A stretch of 64,000 bases of DNA from Tricholoma matsutake. Its lineage: Eukaryota; Basidiomycota; Agaricomycetes; Agaricales; Tricholomataceae. Below the pieces are notes generated by a model, which searched no databases, had not been told where the DNA came from, and saw only the letters and a list, made by a program, of their open reading frames with translations. This document shows, one piece after another, positions 10,883 to 22,131 of this stretch. The DNA is taken from the NCBI GenBank assembly GCA_026075535.2, contig AP026542.1, forward strand, positions 6,200,001-6,264,000, given 5' to 3'. A program made the translations under genes and the position numbers. Within the stretch, counting starts at the first letter, position 1. The number at the start of each line of letters is the position of its first letter.

Positions 10883-12215
10883 TCACTGACCTTGCAAATC
10901 CCAGCATTCCAGGGCCTCTGTCTCCAACATCTCCAAACGAGGTAGCCACAAATCCGATTCGGGTCTGTACCCTTTCCATCGCACAAGATATTGCTTCCCC
11001 CTACCATGAGGTCTCTCGTCCAAGATATGCTTGATGAAAAACTCCGTTGTTCCCTCCGGTCCCACAATGGGGCCAGGTCTTTCCATAGCCCTCCCTGCGA
11101 ACAGCTCATCATTGTTTTCAACATGGGGCTTCAGATGTGACACGTGAAAGGTAGTGCAATGTGTAGAAGGAGGGGGCAAGGCCAATCTGTACGTTGAAGA
11201 TTCTGGGAAGGCCTCCGTAATCTCATAAGGTCCATCCCAATGGGGCATGAATTTTGCAATGTGCCCACTCTTCTTTTGCATGTATTCCCTCCTACGGTGA
11301 GCGGTCCCGAGCATTACTTTGTCTCCCACTGAGAATTTGGGCTCAATCGCCCAGTCCTTGTTTGCATGGTGAGCTTGAGAGACTTTCGCCGCCAGCAGGC
11401 AATCCCTGGCACCCTCTACCTCCCCATTCACTCTCTCCATTACCTCCCTAGCACGCGTCGCTTCATTGCCCTCTTTGAACTCCTCGATTTCAGCTGAGAT
11501 TAGAGGTGGCAGGACCCGAGGTGAGCAACTGGTTTGTAGCACAAAAGGTGACACCTGCGTCGAAGCATTGACTGCATTCATAATGTCAAAACGTACCTTG
11601 GGCAGCACTCTCACCCAACCCTTCTGGTTACGCTCCACATGGTAGCGCAAACACTGTACCACTGTTTTGTTCAACCTCTCCGATGATCCATCTGTCTCGG
11701 GGTGGTAAGCCGTTGACAGCTTGTGCTTTACCCCACTCATCTTCATCAATTCTTTCCAGAACTTTGAGACAAAAATTTTGTCATGATCACTGATGATCTC
11801 CAGAGGGCACCCATTCTCACAGTACCAATGCTCAAAAAACACCAACGTGAACTCGTTGGCTGTCATGTTGGTATTGCAAGGGGCAATCTGGATGTCGGCT
11901 CCCAAACGATCTGTCATTGTCACTATCGGGTCAAAACCATTGTCCACGGGCAACGGTCCCACAAAGTCAATCACTACCGACTCAAATCTCTTGTTGGGGA
12001 CAGGAAGAGGGTGTAGAGGGCCTGGTACCTTAGCTGTAGATGACTTGTTCCGCTGGCAGGGGCCACACCCCAGGATGTATGCAGAGATGAGGTCCTTCCA
12101 CATGTTTGGCCAATAAAATTCCTCCCTAAGAGAAGCGTACAACTTCTCTCCTCCAAAGTCCCCGAGATGGTCATGAGCAAGTCTGAACAACTGTTCCCAA
12201 ACATCCTTGTACTTG
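10883..12215 (-). CDS. TE-C integrase with chromodomain (3' part of pol)
   Basis: An open frame continuing the TE-C RT-RNase H across the TE-D1 insertion at 12216. The order is: HHCC zinc domain (HDHLGDFGG..., CGPCQRN), catalytic core with Asp in VVIDFVGPLP, Asp in IISDHDKIF, and Glu 35 residues on in TDGSSERLN, then the DNA-binding barrel and a C-terminal chromodomain (FIKHILDERPHGRGKQYLVRWKGY). All three DDE residues are present. Chromodomain integrases of this type steer insertion to modified chromatin. It ends at a stop at 10883, only 28 bp from the LTR. Confidence 0.88.
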
Positions 12216-12220
12216 GGAAT

Positions 12221-12645
12221 TGTAAGGGGACTAAGGGGGTGCCCTGTGTGTTTTTCCTATTTTTTATGTTCGTCCCATATTTTTCCCCACCTCATTTCCT
12301 TCTATTCTTCATTTTCTATGATTTTTCCGGATTTTATTACTAATTTTCCCTTGCTATCATGTTTGTATATGTTGACACTTTATATTTAGAGGCGGAGTAC
12401 CCCTTCCGACACATACCCCTTGGTATGATGTCATTCGGCGGCCTTGATCCGCCTATCTCCGCCTTTTTCTATTTTTAGGTTATATTTGATTTTTGTCGTC
12501 TTCACATATACTGGGCATCAGCAAGGGGATCCTTAGAGTTTTCTCTTCGGATTTCCCTTTGCTAGGTGCGCCCCCAATGCCTGTATTATGTAGTATAATT
12601 TTAACTTCGGATTTCCCTTTGCTAGAGGCTTAGGTTGCCCTTATA
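12221..12645 (+). repeat. TE-D1 5' LTR
   Basis: Contains AGAGTTTTCT at 12535-12544, complementary to the post-LTR primer site. This is followed directly by the motif CTTCGGATTTCCCTTTGC, present twice (12545 and 12605) exactly 60 bp apart. No coding capacity. Confidence 0.95.
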
Positions 12646-12647
12646 GT

Positions 12648-12657
12648 AGAAAACTCT
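12648..12657 (+). promoter_or_regulatory. TE-D1 candidate self-priming primer binding site
   Basis: AGAAAACTCT begins two bases after the 5' LTR. It is the exact reverse complement of AGAGTTTTCT inside the LTR (12535-12544). No TGG, the usual start of a tRNA primer site, follows the LTR. This is the arrangement known for Tf1, where the 5' end of the element RNA folds back to prime reverse transcription. TE-D2 (34105-34114) and TE-B (25993-26002) have the same ten bases at the same offset. Confidence 0.65.
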
Positions 12658-12811
12658 CCCCTAAGGCCCGAAAATCGCGAACGCGCTGCCCAAAATAGGC
12701 AGGTACGGACTGGACGACGCTTCCCAAAGCTCCACAGAGTCCCTACACACCGTTCCAGATACTCTCGCCTTTATTGCGCCGCCATTTTCGCCAAACGCGC
12801 TCCCTAGCGAC

Positions 12812-13930
12812 ATGGACGCATCAGAACGCTTCGACGCGCTTGAAAGCGATGTTTCCGGAATGCGCGCGCAAATCGACTCGCTTAAATCTACGATTGAAAA
12901 CTTCGTTAGGACCCTCCAGGCTAACCCTACGACTAATAGTTCCCCCTTCACGACTCCAAGCGCACCCAACAACGATGTTTTGCCAAACGCGTCCACTAAG
13001 GAACGTGCCCAGATCAAACCGTCCCCCCCCGCCGAATTTAATGGTGCACGTGCGCAGGGACGTGCATTCCTTAATTCCTGTGAGTTATACATTAGTCTCC
13101 AGTCGCATCAATTCGTCGATGAGGCTGCAAAAATTTATTGGGCCTTCACATACATGAAATCTGAACGCGCCTATCTCTATGTGGACCGTATCCTACGTCA
13201 AACTAAAGAACTCGGTTCTCTACCTTTCTCCACTTGGGGTGACTTTCGAGCTGAGTTTGTACGCCACTTCTGCCCCCTCAATGAACGCCACCGAGCAGTG
13301 ACACGACTTGAGTCATCCACTTACCACCAGGGACGTCGATCCGTGGACGACTATATCGATGAGTTCAAGGATTTGGTGGACATGGCAGGGTATGGGAGTG
13401 GGTTACCAGTGGTGGTGAAGTTCCGACGGGGGCTCAACCGAGAAATTCAGGACCAGATTGCACAGATGTTGGAAGGGCGCCCAGCGGACGATGATATCCT
13501 TGCTTGGTATGAAGCTGCTTCACTCTGTGACGAGAACCGACTCACAAATGCGGCGTTTAATGCTGCATTCCGTGCTCCAACTACCACTCATACACCCTAC
13601 ACCTTCAATCGAAGCCTCCCCCGCCCTAACCCCATTCCTGCTCGTCAAACTCCCACACCAGCCGTCAATATCCCAGTACCAATGGATGTTGATGCAGCCC
13701 GCAGCCGTGCACGTAAGTTGGATCTCTGCTACCGTTGTGGGGAACCTGGACATAGGGCTGGAGCATGTCCCCATCGTCAGGATATCCGCATGCTCACCCC
13801 CGAGGGACGAGACGAACTCCTGCAAGATCTGTTGGCACTTGTAGATGTTGAGGAAGCGAAGGATCAAGTTGCAGAGGAGGTTAAGCTGGAAGTTGTAGAG
13901 GAGCAGGATTTTCCTATTCGCAGCGAGTGA
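12812..13930 (+). CDS. TE-D1 Gag
   Basis: 372 codons from ATG 12812 to TGA 13928-13930, uninterrupted. The N-terminal quarter has a short coiled coil (heptad-like SDVSGMRAQIDSLKSTIENF). The capsid-like core (about residues 85-250) includes SLPFSTWGDFRAEFVRHF, as in many Ty3/gypsy Gag proteins. A CCHC zinc knuckle (CYRCGEPGHRAGACP) is near residue 308. The acidic C-terminus overlaps pol. The protein packages the element RNA. It is the intact reference for the decayed copy at 34265. Confidence 0.93.
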   Translation: MDASERFDALESDVSGMRAQIDSLKSTIENFVRTLQANPTTNSSPFTTPSAPNNDVLPNASTKERAQIKPSPPAEFNGARAQGRAFLNSCELYISLQSHQFVDEAAKIYWAFTYMKSERAYLYVDRILRQTKELGSLPFSTWGDFRAEFVRHFCPLNERHRAVTRLESSTYHQGRRSVDDYIDEFKDLVDMAGYGSGLPVVVKFRRGLNREIQDQIAQMLEGRPADDDILAWYEAASLCDENRLTNAAFNAAFRAPTTTHTPYTFNRSLPRPNPIPARQTPTPAVNIPVPMDVDAARSRARKLDLCYRCGEPGHRAGACPHRQDIRMLTPEGRDELLQDLLALVDVEEAKDQVAEEVKLEVVEEQDFPIRSE

Positions 13931-16900
13931 ATCGTACGCCCTCACTGCCTGTCCATAACCGCTTTGAAGTCTTGTCAGTTGAATCCCTGGAGAATGAATC
14001 CATTTCTGTGACCGCTCCCCTCTCTGACCCTTCGAAGTTGGCTAAAGACGTACCTGCTCTCCCCATCTCTCCTTCTACTCCACGTCCCAAAATTAAATCA
14101 TGGGAGCGTAAACTACCACGCAAGTATATTGTGGCATCCACTCCCTCTGCACATTCCTTAAACCTAGCCATCGAACTGCAGACGACCGACACTGGACAGA
14201 TACTCGGTGTTTCTGCGCTCCTGGACTCTGGTGCGACTGGTCTCTTCATCGATTCCCATCTGGTACAACAACATCGTCTAAATACTCGCTCACTCTCACG
14301 TCCGATACCTGTATATAACGTGGATGGATCCCCAAATGAAGCTGGTGCCATCCGAGAGGTTGCAGACCTGGTTCTCCGTTACAAAGATCATAGTGAGCGT
14401 GCCCTTTTTGCTGTCACTCAATTAGGAAAGCAAAAGGCGATTTTGGGATATCCATGGCTTCGAGACCATAACCCAGAGGTCAACTGGCGCACCGGGGAGG
14501 TTACCATGAGCTGATGTCCATCCCGCTGTCGGACGTGTTTCACAGAAGCCAGGCAAGAACGTCGTGGACAGAAGGCGGCAATACGACGAACTCAGAAGTG
14601 TCGTGCTGGACCCCTGCCTATACCTGAAGTGGAATTGGAAGGGGTTCCTGATCTAATGCCGGACTCGGATGATGATGATGAGGACCCAGAGGAAGTGGAG
14701 GAGGGTGATCGGATCTTCTACACTGCGATTTGCTCGTCGCATGAGGTGTGTGCCACATCGAACATATCCCAACGCCTCGCCGAGGCCTTCCACAAAAACA
14801 ACGCTGCTAAATCCTCTACTAACTCCTTACTCCCTCATCTCCATGAGTTTGAAGACGTGTTCTCCAAGGAGTCATTCGACTCTCTTCCTGCGCGTAAGCC
14901 ATGGGATCACGCGATCGAACTCACCCCCGGCGCAACCCCTTCATCCTGCAAGGTCTATCCTCTCTCTCCGGAGGAACAACGGCAGCTTGACCAGTTCATC
15001 GACGAGCACCTGGCCTCTGGACGTATTCGACCATCGAAGTCACCCATGGCCTCTCCCTTTTTCTTTGTCAAGAAGAAGGATGGCTCACTTCGACCGGTTC
15101 AAGACTACAGAAGACTCAACAACATCACGGTCAAAAATCGCTACCCACTACCCCTCATCTCCGAACTCGTAAACCAGCTCCGTGGAGCCCGATACTTCAC
15201 CAAGCTCGATGTCCGTTGGGGCTATAATAATGTGAGGATAAAGGAGGGAGATGAGTGGAAGGCAGCCTTTCGTACCAACCGTGGTCTTTTTGAACCGCTT
15301 GTCATGTTCTTTGGCCTTACTAATAGCCCTGCCACCTTTCAGACCATGATGAACGACATCTTCCATGACCTCATCCTCGAAGGCGTTGTCTGCATCTATC
15401 TCGACGACATCCTCATCTTCACTCGCACGGTTGAAGAGCACCGTCGCATCACGCGCCTCGTCCTAGAGCGACTTCGACGGTACAAACTCTACCTTCGTCA
15501 GGACAAATGCGAGTTCGAAAGGACCAAGATCGAGTACCTCGGCCTGATTATCTCGGAGGGTCAAGTGGAGATGGATCCTATCAAGGTAAATGGGGTCACA
15601 GCTTGGCCTACGCCCACGAACAAGAAGGAGGTGCAGTCTTTCCTGGGCTTCATCAATTTTTATCGGCGTTTTATCAAGGATTTCTCACATCATGCACGAC
15701 CGCTGTTCGACTTGACAGGAAAGGAGGCATGGAGGTGGGATAATGCACAACAGGAGGCGTTCGAAAAGCTTAAGGAGATGGTCACTTCCGCTCCGATCCT
15801 TACCTTTGCTGACGATTCGCGTCCTTTTCGTGTAGAAGCCGACAGTTCTGACTTTGCGACGGGCGCTGTGTTGTCTCAGCAGTCTCCGGAGGACCAGAAG
15901 TGGCATCCTGTTGCGTTCTACTCCAAAAGCCTTAGTGCTGTAGAGAGAAACTACGAGATCCATGACAAGGAGATGTTGGCGATAATGCGTGCGCTTGAGG
16001 AGTGGCGACACTTCCTCGAGGGTGCCCAACACAAGGTGGAAATTTGGACGGATCACAAGAACCTCGAGTACTTCATGACGGCCAAGAAACTGAACCGTCG
16101 TCAAGCTCGTTGGTCCCTGTATCTATCTAGATTCGACTTCTCCTTGCACCACCGTCCGGGTCGCAGCATGGGGAAGACCGATGCCCTATCCCGACGTGCA
16201 GACCATGGGGATGGCAGCGGTGACAACCAAAACATTGTGCTGTTGCAGCCAGACCTGTTCACCATTCGGGCACTGGAAGGCATCGTACCCCAGGGCGAGG
16301 AGCGGGACATTCTACGTGACATTCGTCGCGCAAACCGTAGCGGTTTACATGAGGATGTTGTCGCCCGAGCTGTTAAAGAACTGAGGAAGGGATCGACCCT
16401 TTCCTTACGTGCGGCAGAGTGGGCTGAAAAGGAGGACTTGTTGTATTTCAGGGATCGCATCTATGTTCCCAATGACCCAGACCTTCGCCGGCGCATCATA
16501 TCCCAACACCATGACTCACAGATTGCTGGCCACCCCGGACGCTGGAAGACCTTGGAGCTCACCTCACGGAACTATTGGTGGCCACAAATGTCACGGCTCA
16601 TTGGTCAGTATTGTCGCACTTGTGACCTTTGCTTACGCACCAAGGTCCCTCGTCGCAAGCCTATTGGTGAGCTACACCCTCTTCCTGTTCCAGAGAGTCG
16701 TTGGGATGTCGTCAGCGTCGACTTTGTGGTGGAATTGCCAGAGTCAAACGGGTTTGATGCGGTGATGTGCACAGTTGACTCAGTGGGAAAACGCGCTCAC
16801 TTCATCCCCACTCACACCACTGTCAGTGCCCTAGGTGCCGCTCGACTCTACCTCCACCACGTGTGGAAGTTACATGGACTTCCTGGTGCCTTCCTCTCGG

Positions 16901-17829
16901 ATCGTGGCCCTCAGTTCATGGCAGAGTTCACTCGTGAGCTGTACCGACTCCTGGGGATCAAACTCCTCGCTTCAACTGCTTATCACCCACAAACTGATGG
17001 CCAGACGGAGCGAGTCAACCAGGAACTGGAGCAGTACATCCGCCTCTTTGTCAATGAACGCCAGGACGATTGGGATGATCTCCTTCCTTTGGCCGAGTTC
17101 GGATACAACAACCATGTCCATGCTTCCACTCAACAGACCCCTTTCCTCTTAGACACTGGACGACATCCACGCATGGGATTTGAACCTCGCCAAACTCCCT
17201 CACACATCGAGACAGTGAATGAGTTCACAGAACGCATGAGGGATAGCTTGGAGGAGGCAAGGGCAGCCTTAGCAAAGGCGAAGGACGACATGGCGCGATT
17301 TTACAACCAGCGCCACTCCCCAACCCCTCAGTACAAGGTTGGTGATCGAGTTTATCTTGACTCCAGTGACATCTCCACTACACGTCCATCCAAGAAACTC
17401 ACTCATCGCTTCTTGGGACCTTTCCCCATTGTCAAGTGCATTGGAACACATGCCTATCGTCTACGCCTCCCAGCCTCCATGTCCAGACTCCATCCCGTCT
17501 TCCATGTCGTCAAATTGCTTCCAGCTCCCCCAGATCCGTTCCCGGGACGCCATTCACACCCACCACCACCACCTACAGTGATCGAGGGAGAACCCCAATA
17601 TGAAGTCGAGTCAATCTTGGACAGCCGTTTGCGTCGAGGAAAACTCCAGTATTTGGTACATTGGAAGGGTTATGGGTATGAGGAGAACTCATGGGTCGAA
17701 GAGTCTGACGTAAATGCCCCTCGGTTAATCAAGGAATTCCACCGACGGCACACTGCTGCACCGCGTCGCATTCAAGTCACGGACTTTGGTCGTATACGAT
17801 TTCGAATGCATCGGGGCGATGCATCTTAG
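13885..17829 (+). pseudogene. TE-D1 Pol polyprotein (single stop)
   Basis: Open in the -1 frame relative to gag from 13885, overlapping gag by 46 bp, with no ATG at the overlap, so a -1 frameshift is likely. Order: protease (LLDSGATG at 14218-14241), RT (IYLDDILIF at 15394-15420, intact YxDD), RNase H ([22 protein letters not shown]), integrase zinc domain (HHDSQIAGH..., CDLCLRTK), core (VDFVVELP, FLSDRGPQF, YHPQTDGQTERVN), and chromodomain (YEVESILDSRLRRGKLQYLVHWKGY). A TGA at 14512-14514 interrupts it between protease and RT; TE-D2 has CGA there, so the ancestor was open. Everything else looks functional. Confidence 0.92.
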
Positions 17830-17840
17830 AGAGGGGGTGA

Positions 17841-18266
17841 TGTAAGGGGACTAAGGGGGTGCCCTGTGTGTTTTTCCTATTTTTTATGTTCGTCCCATAT
17901 TTTTCCCCACCTCATTTCCTTCTATTCTTCATTTTCTATGATTTTTCCGGATTTTATTACTAATTTTCCCTTGCTATCATGTTTGTATATGTTGACACTT
18001 TTATATTTAGAGGCGGAGTACCCCTTCCGACACATACCCCTTGGTATGATGTCATTCGGCGGCCTTGATCCGCCTATCTCCGCCTTTTTCTATTTTTAGG
18101 TTATATTTGATTTTTGTCGTCTTCACATATACTGGGCATCAGCAAGGGGATCCTTAGAGTTTTCTCTTCGGATTTCCCTTTGCTAGGTGCGCCCCCAATG
18201 CCTGTATTATGTAGTATAATTTTAACTTCGGATTTCCCTTTGCTAGAGGCTTAGGTTGCCCTTATA
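17841..18266 (+). repeat. TE-D1 3' LTR
   Basis: Same as the 5' LTR except one extra T in the run near 18001. It is preceded by the purine tract AGAGAGGGGG and followed by the duplicated target GGAAT. Confidence 0.95.
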
Positions 18267-18271
18267 GGAAT

Positions 18272-20254
18272 CACCAGTCGGTTCCCAACAAAAAGCAGCC
18301 CATTTTTCAGTGAGAAATTAAGCTTCACATCAATAACCTGCCGTTTGATGTCGTCCAGAATGCCAGCACACCAGGTGTCTTGTTTGTACCCCTTGCGAAT
18401 CCTTGCAAACAGTTTCGGGTTAGACTCAATCTGGAAAACTGCATTGACAGTTGTTGCCATGGTTTCTGAGTCTGGCAGTCTTGACAGCGCGTCCGCGACC
18501 GTGTTATCTTCTCCCTTGATGTAGGTGATAGTATACTCATACTGCGACAGATACTCCATCCATCTCACCTGTCGTAGAGACAAGTCCCGCTGTCCATCAA
18601 AGTTCTCGATTGTCTTGTGGTCTGTGTAAATATTTATGTGCATGCCCAATAAGTCCACTCTCCATTTAGTCAAGGCCTGCATGATGCTAAGCATCTCCTG
18701 TTCATGCACTGGGTAGTGAAGCTCTGCGCCCTTGAGTTGCCTGCTCTCAAATGCCACCGGCCTTGCGCTCTCCCAAGTCTTACCGAAGGATAGTATGGCA
18801 CCTGTGCATCGTTTGCTCACATCACAGGTAACGAAAATTTTCTTCTCGCCCAGATTGTGGTGTTCAATCATTGTCAGGCAGTCGCGACCCAGAACCAACC
18901 CTTTGATGGATTTGAATGCATGTTGATGCTCCGTTGTCCATTTGGGAAACACCGAGTTGCACTCCTTTTTGGTCAAAGGGGTGAGAATTGTGGTGTGCTC
19001 CACCAGTGCTGGCAAGAACATTCCAATGTACCTAACCAGTCCTAGGAATTGTTGTACTTGTTTAGCAGAGGTTGGCGCTCACCAGTTCAGCACACGCTCG
19101 ACTTTTGATCCGTCGGCCTTGATCCCCTCTGCAGAGATGTGGTGACCCAGGAAATTGATGTGTGTGGTAAACAAGGATGATTTCTTAGTTGAGCAGTACA
19201 GTTGTGCTTTCCTTAAAGCCTCAAGTACAGCCGTCACATTAGCTTTGTGTTCAGCCAGAGTCGTCGACCAGATTATTATGTCATCTAGATATATGTGACA
19301 GATCCTCCCGATCAGTTCAGAAAGCGCCAAGGTTACACATTGTTGATGTGTTGCCAGAGAGTACCTCAACCCCATGGGCATGACGACCCATTCCCATAGA
19401 CCAAAATGTGTCAAGGTAGCCGTGTATTTCACATGGTCGGGGTGCACCAGAGTTTGAAAAAAAGAGTTCATCATGTCAATTTTACCCCAAATCTTCCCCT
19501 TAGCACAGTCAGCCAGTATATCATCAATCCAAGGAAGTGGGTAGTTGTCGGGGATCGTGATCTTGTTCAGCTTACAATAATCATTTACCCATTGAGGCAG
19601 CACCAAGACGTCCACCTTAGGGATAATGAAAGACGGCAAGGCATAAGGTGAAGACGACGGGCGTATCCATCCAGCTTTAGAGTGCTCTTCGATTAGGGTT
19701 TTCCAACCCTCCCTGTATTTCCTCGGCCACAAGTATGCATGGCCCACTGAGATTGGAGCCCCAGGGGTCACTTCTATGTGGTGGTAAACATTCATAGACA
19801 AATCGTCAGCATGAGGGATATCCATAGGGAATTGGTCCACAAAGCGAGCCTTGTAGGTACTGTCCAACTTGTCCAAGATTGCTTGCCCTGCCAGTTCTTC
19901 AATCCGTTTCCTAATGGTAGCAATAACACAAGGCGATGTGGTCATGTGCATGTCGAGATCAAAGTGTTCTGGATTCTCTGCAAAAAGACAGAGAAGCTCA
20001 TCATGCACGATTTTACGCTTCTCGTGTGCATTTATCCATCCTGATTTAATAGATTTGGCCTCCACCTTACGCTGCTCCTGGGCAGAAACAAACGGTCGCA
20101 GCAGCACAACCAGAGCCGGATGTAAGAGATCATACTGAGCGTCCTTGGCAATTGCCATCCGCAGTTCCACATCCACGATGATCTTGTTCTTCGTCAAGAA
20201 GTCCAGACCTAACATCAGATCTGTGTGGAGCGTTGGGGAAATGATTGCATTCAC
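18272..20254 (-). pseudogene. TE-C reverse transcriptase-RNase H
   Basis: Two open segments, 20254-19079 and 19021-18272, separated by one TGA at 19079-19081 (Trp-stop-Ala-Pro, where relatives have Arg). Contents: end of protease (DLMLGLDFLTKN), RT with IYLDDIIIWS intact, RNase H (VTCDVSKRCTGAIL, YTDHKTIENF), ADALSRLPD, and the start of the integrase spacer. The frame is cut at 18272 by TE-D1 and resumes at 12215. Apart from the stop and the insertion it is well preserved. Confidence 0.88.
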
Positions 20255-20455
20255 AACTTTGGATTTCCATACTGCATCTCAGGACTGGAGGTGTAATCTA
20301 CAATATTCTGTCAAACGAGAGTCCACACTTCTCTGACCATTCACGAAGGCACCAGCAACTGGAAAAGGCTTGAATAATTTGTGGTGTGTGAGTCCCATAA
20401 CATCTACCAGCTCAGATGAAATCAGCACTGGAGGGGAACCATGGTCAATAAGGGC
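20255..20455 (-). pseudogene. TE-C aspartic protease
   Basis: Between two in-frame TGA codons the minus strand reads LIDHGSPPVLISSELV, the retropepsin active site with a His in place of the usual Ser/Thr (D-H-G rather than D-S/T-G). Stops at 20456-20458 and 20279-20281 both sit where CGA would restore Arg. The D-H-G variant is unusual, but the Asp is kept. The domain continues into the frame that starts RT. Confidence 0.7.
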
Positions 20456-21742
20456 TCAAATCAGTGTAGGAGCACATGTTAACGGAGCATCGATGCAACA
20501 ATCCCACCACAAATGTGATGGTAAGGAGAAAGGCTGGTTCACATGCTCTGAAGCTTCATCCTCTGACATTTCGAAACTGTCATCATCGCTCTCAGTGCCA
20601 AACACCGCCGCTACCATGGTAGCGCTCATTCCCTCAAATGCAGCCTTGGCCTTGAGCACCTCAGCCAAGGTGACGTTCTTGCACACCTCCAGAGTCAGTC
20701 TGCCTTTACTTCCAAGGGGGCAGTCAGGCGCAAAGTGACCTGCATAAAAGAATCTGCAATGGAAACATCCTTTGTGAGCTCTGAGAAGATCGTGTTCTGC
20801 TTGTGTGAGTTTAGCCATGAAAGGCTGTGTCGTATTGGTGGTGTTCAAGAGCACCATGTTGCTGCTGGAAGAAGTAGTAGGTGTCACCGTGTTGGTAGTC
20901 GTACTGCTTCCAGCACCCACACCTGCACGTGTCACCTTGGAAATCGTGTGGCCCGCAGACAAGGTGATCTTCACCCACTCTTCCCTCTTATTCATGTTCT
21001 TGACATTGAGGAGATGGATGCGCTGGATCCAAGCCTTGAGGTCGACAATGGCATCCAGCGTGCCATGGGTATTGTTGGCGTCATAAGAAGCTTTAAGGGT
21101 AGTCAACAGGTGGGGGACAAAGTGAGATCGAAGCTTCTCTTCTGCAATGTGATAGTCGGAGCCAGCGATACCCAGCTTGGAGTTGGCCTCACGCATGGCC
21201 TCCGTCCACGCGAGCAATGACTGAGAACTCTGGATAGAAATCTGAGTGGCGACAAGATCATCTTGCCAATTTGCTGGCAGAAACTTCTTCTTGAACTCCA
21301 ACAAGAAGGTGGAGAACGTGAGGAGAAGGAGGCAATCATGGTGTGTGTTGACCCAGGATTGGACTGAGGAAGATTCAAAATTGTAGATGATCGCCATGAC
21401 CCGCTCATCCTCAGGTATCTTCTTGTTTTGGAAAAAGTGTCGACAGGCGTTTTCGAAAACGCATACCACGGCAATTGTGATGCGCCCAGCTGATAAAATA
21501 GGAGCATGATTGCCCTTGCTGCCTTTCACAACAGCGGGAGCATATGGGGGGTTGTCCATTGAAAAAGGTGCATTGGAGTCTGAGTCCGAAGATTCCGAGG
21601 AAGAGTCTGAAGGAACAGAAGAAGAGGGGGGTGGTAACTGGGGATGTACTAGACTGGGTGTTGCAGTTGGCAGGAGCTCGTGACTGGAGGTTATCAAGGC
21701 GAGTTGTGCTTGGTCAGAGGTCGGAGTACTGGGCGGCATCAT
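20456..21742 (-). CDS. TE-C Gag
   Basis: A 428-codon open frame: Ser/Pro-rich N-terminus, capsid-like middle (VQSWVNTHHD..., FLLEFKKKFLPANWQ), a Thr/Ser-rich linker and a zinc-knuckle-like motif CFHCRFFYAGHFAPDC. The knuckle spacing is CX2CX6HX4C, two residues longer than the usual CX2CX4HX4C. The frame ends at a TGA leading straight into protease, so gag and pol are probably one frame in the ancestor, unlike TE-D. The in-frame ATG pair at 21742 is a plausible start, about 390 bp from the 5' LTR. Confidence 0.8.
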   Translation of the reverse strand: MMPPSTPTSDQAQLALITSSHELLPTATPSLVHPQLPPPSSSVPSDSSSESSDSDSNAPFSMDNPPYAPAVVKGSKGNHAPILSAGRITIAVVCVFENACRHFFQNKKIPEDERVMAIIYNFESSSVQSWVNTHHDCLLLLTFSTFLLEFKKKFLPANWQDDLVATQISIQSSQSLLAWTEAMREANSKLGIAGSDYHIAEEKLRSHFVPHLLTTLKASYDANNTHGTLDAIVDLKAWIQRIHLLNVKNMNKREEWVKITLSAGHTISKVTRAGVGAGSSTTTNTVTPTTSSSSNMVLLNTTNTTQPFMAKLTQAEHDLLRAHKGCFHCRFFYAGHFAPDCPLGSKGRLTLEVCKNVTLAEVLKAKAAFEGMSATMVAAVFGTESDDDSFEMSEDEASEHVNQPFSLPSHLWWDCCIDAPLTCAPTLI

Positions 21743-22131
21743 GAGGGGGCTAGAGGCTGCAGGGGAAACTTGTGCACATGCCCTACTACAGGTGGTGAGA
21801 GGGACATGAGTGGAAGGTGTTCAAGACAGGTTGTGGTGGTGGTGGCGAGGAAGAAGTTGTGGTTTTTGAGATTGGATGGGGGAACACGATATATATATGT
21901 GCGTGAAGGGGACTATATGCGTGAGGGGCGATGACGTGAGGACTTGGCGAGGTTCGTGATGTAGGTTTCTCAGTGTTTTCTATTGGCGGTAGACGTGGCG
22001 TGGTGTGGCATGAGTTGAACAAGAAGTTGCGGGATACATGGGGAGATAACGCGGGGAGATAACTGGGGAAATCTGTACCTGGATTCGGTCTCGCGATTGT
22101 TGAATGAATCATGCTCGTCACAAAAAAAAAG

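Larger units (their letters stand above)
12221..18266 (+). mobile_element. TE-D1: nearly intact Ty3/gypsy chromovirus
   Basis: A 6,046-bp element bounded by LTRs 12221-12645 (425 bp) and 17841-18266 (426 bp) that I compared by eye base by base: they differ only by one T in a T-run. Target duplication GGAAT flanks it (12216-12220, 18267-18271). Ends are TGTAAGGGGA and GCCCTTATA, so TG...TA rather than TG...CA. The primer-site candidate is 12648-12657 and the polypurine tract is AGAGAGGGGG at 17828-17837. gag and pol lie in overlapping -1 frames. One TGA in pol (14512) is the only clear lesion. This is the youngest insertion in the nest. Confidence 0.96.

Noticed and set aside
12207..12389. Repeated small hydrophobic open frame (also near 17866, 33645 and 39320)
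   Set aside because: It lies wholly in the TE-D LTR and recurs only because the LTR does; T-rich sequence gives a Phe/Ser-rich artefact.
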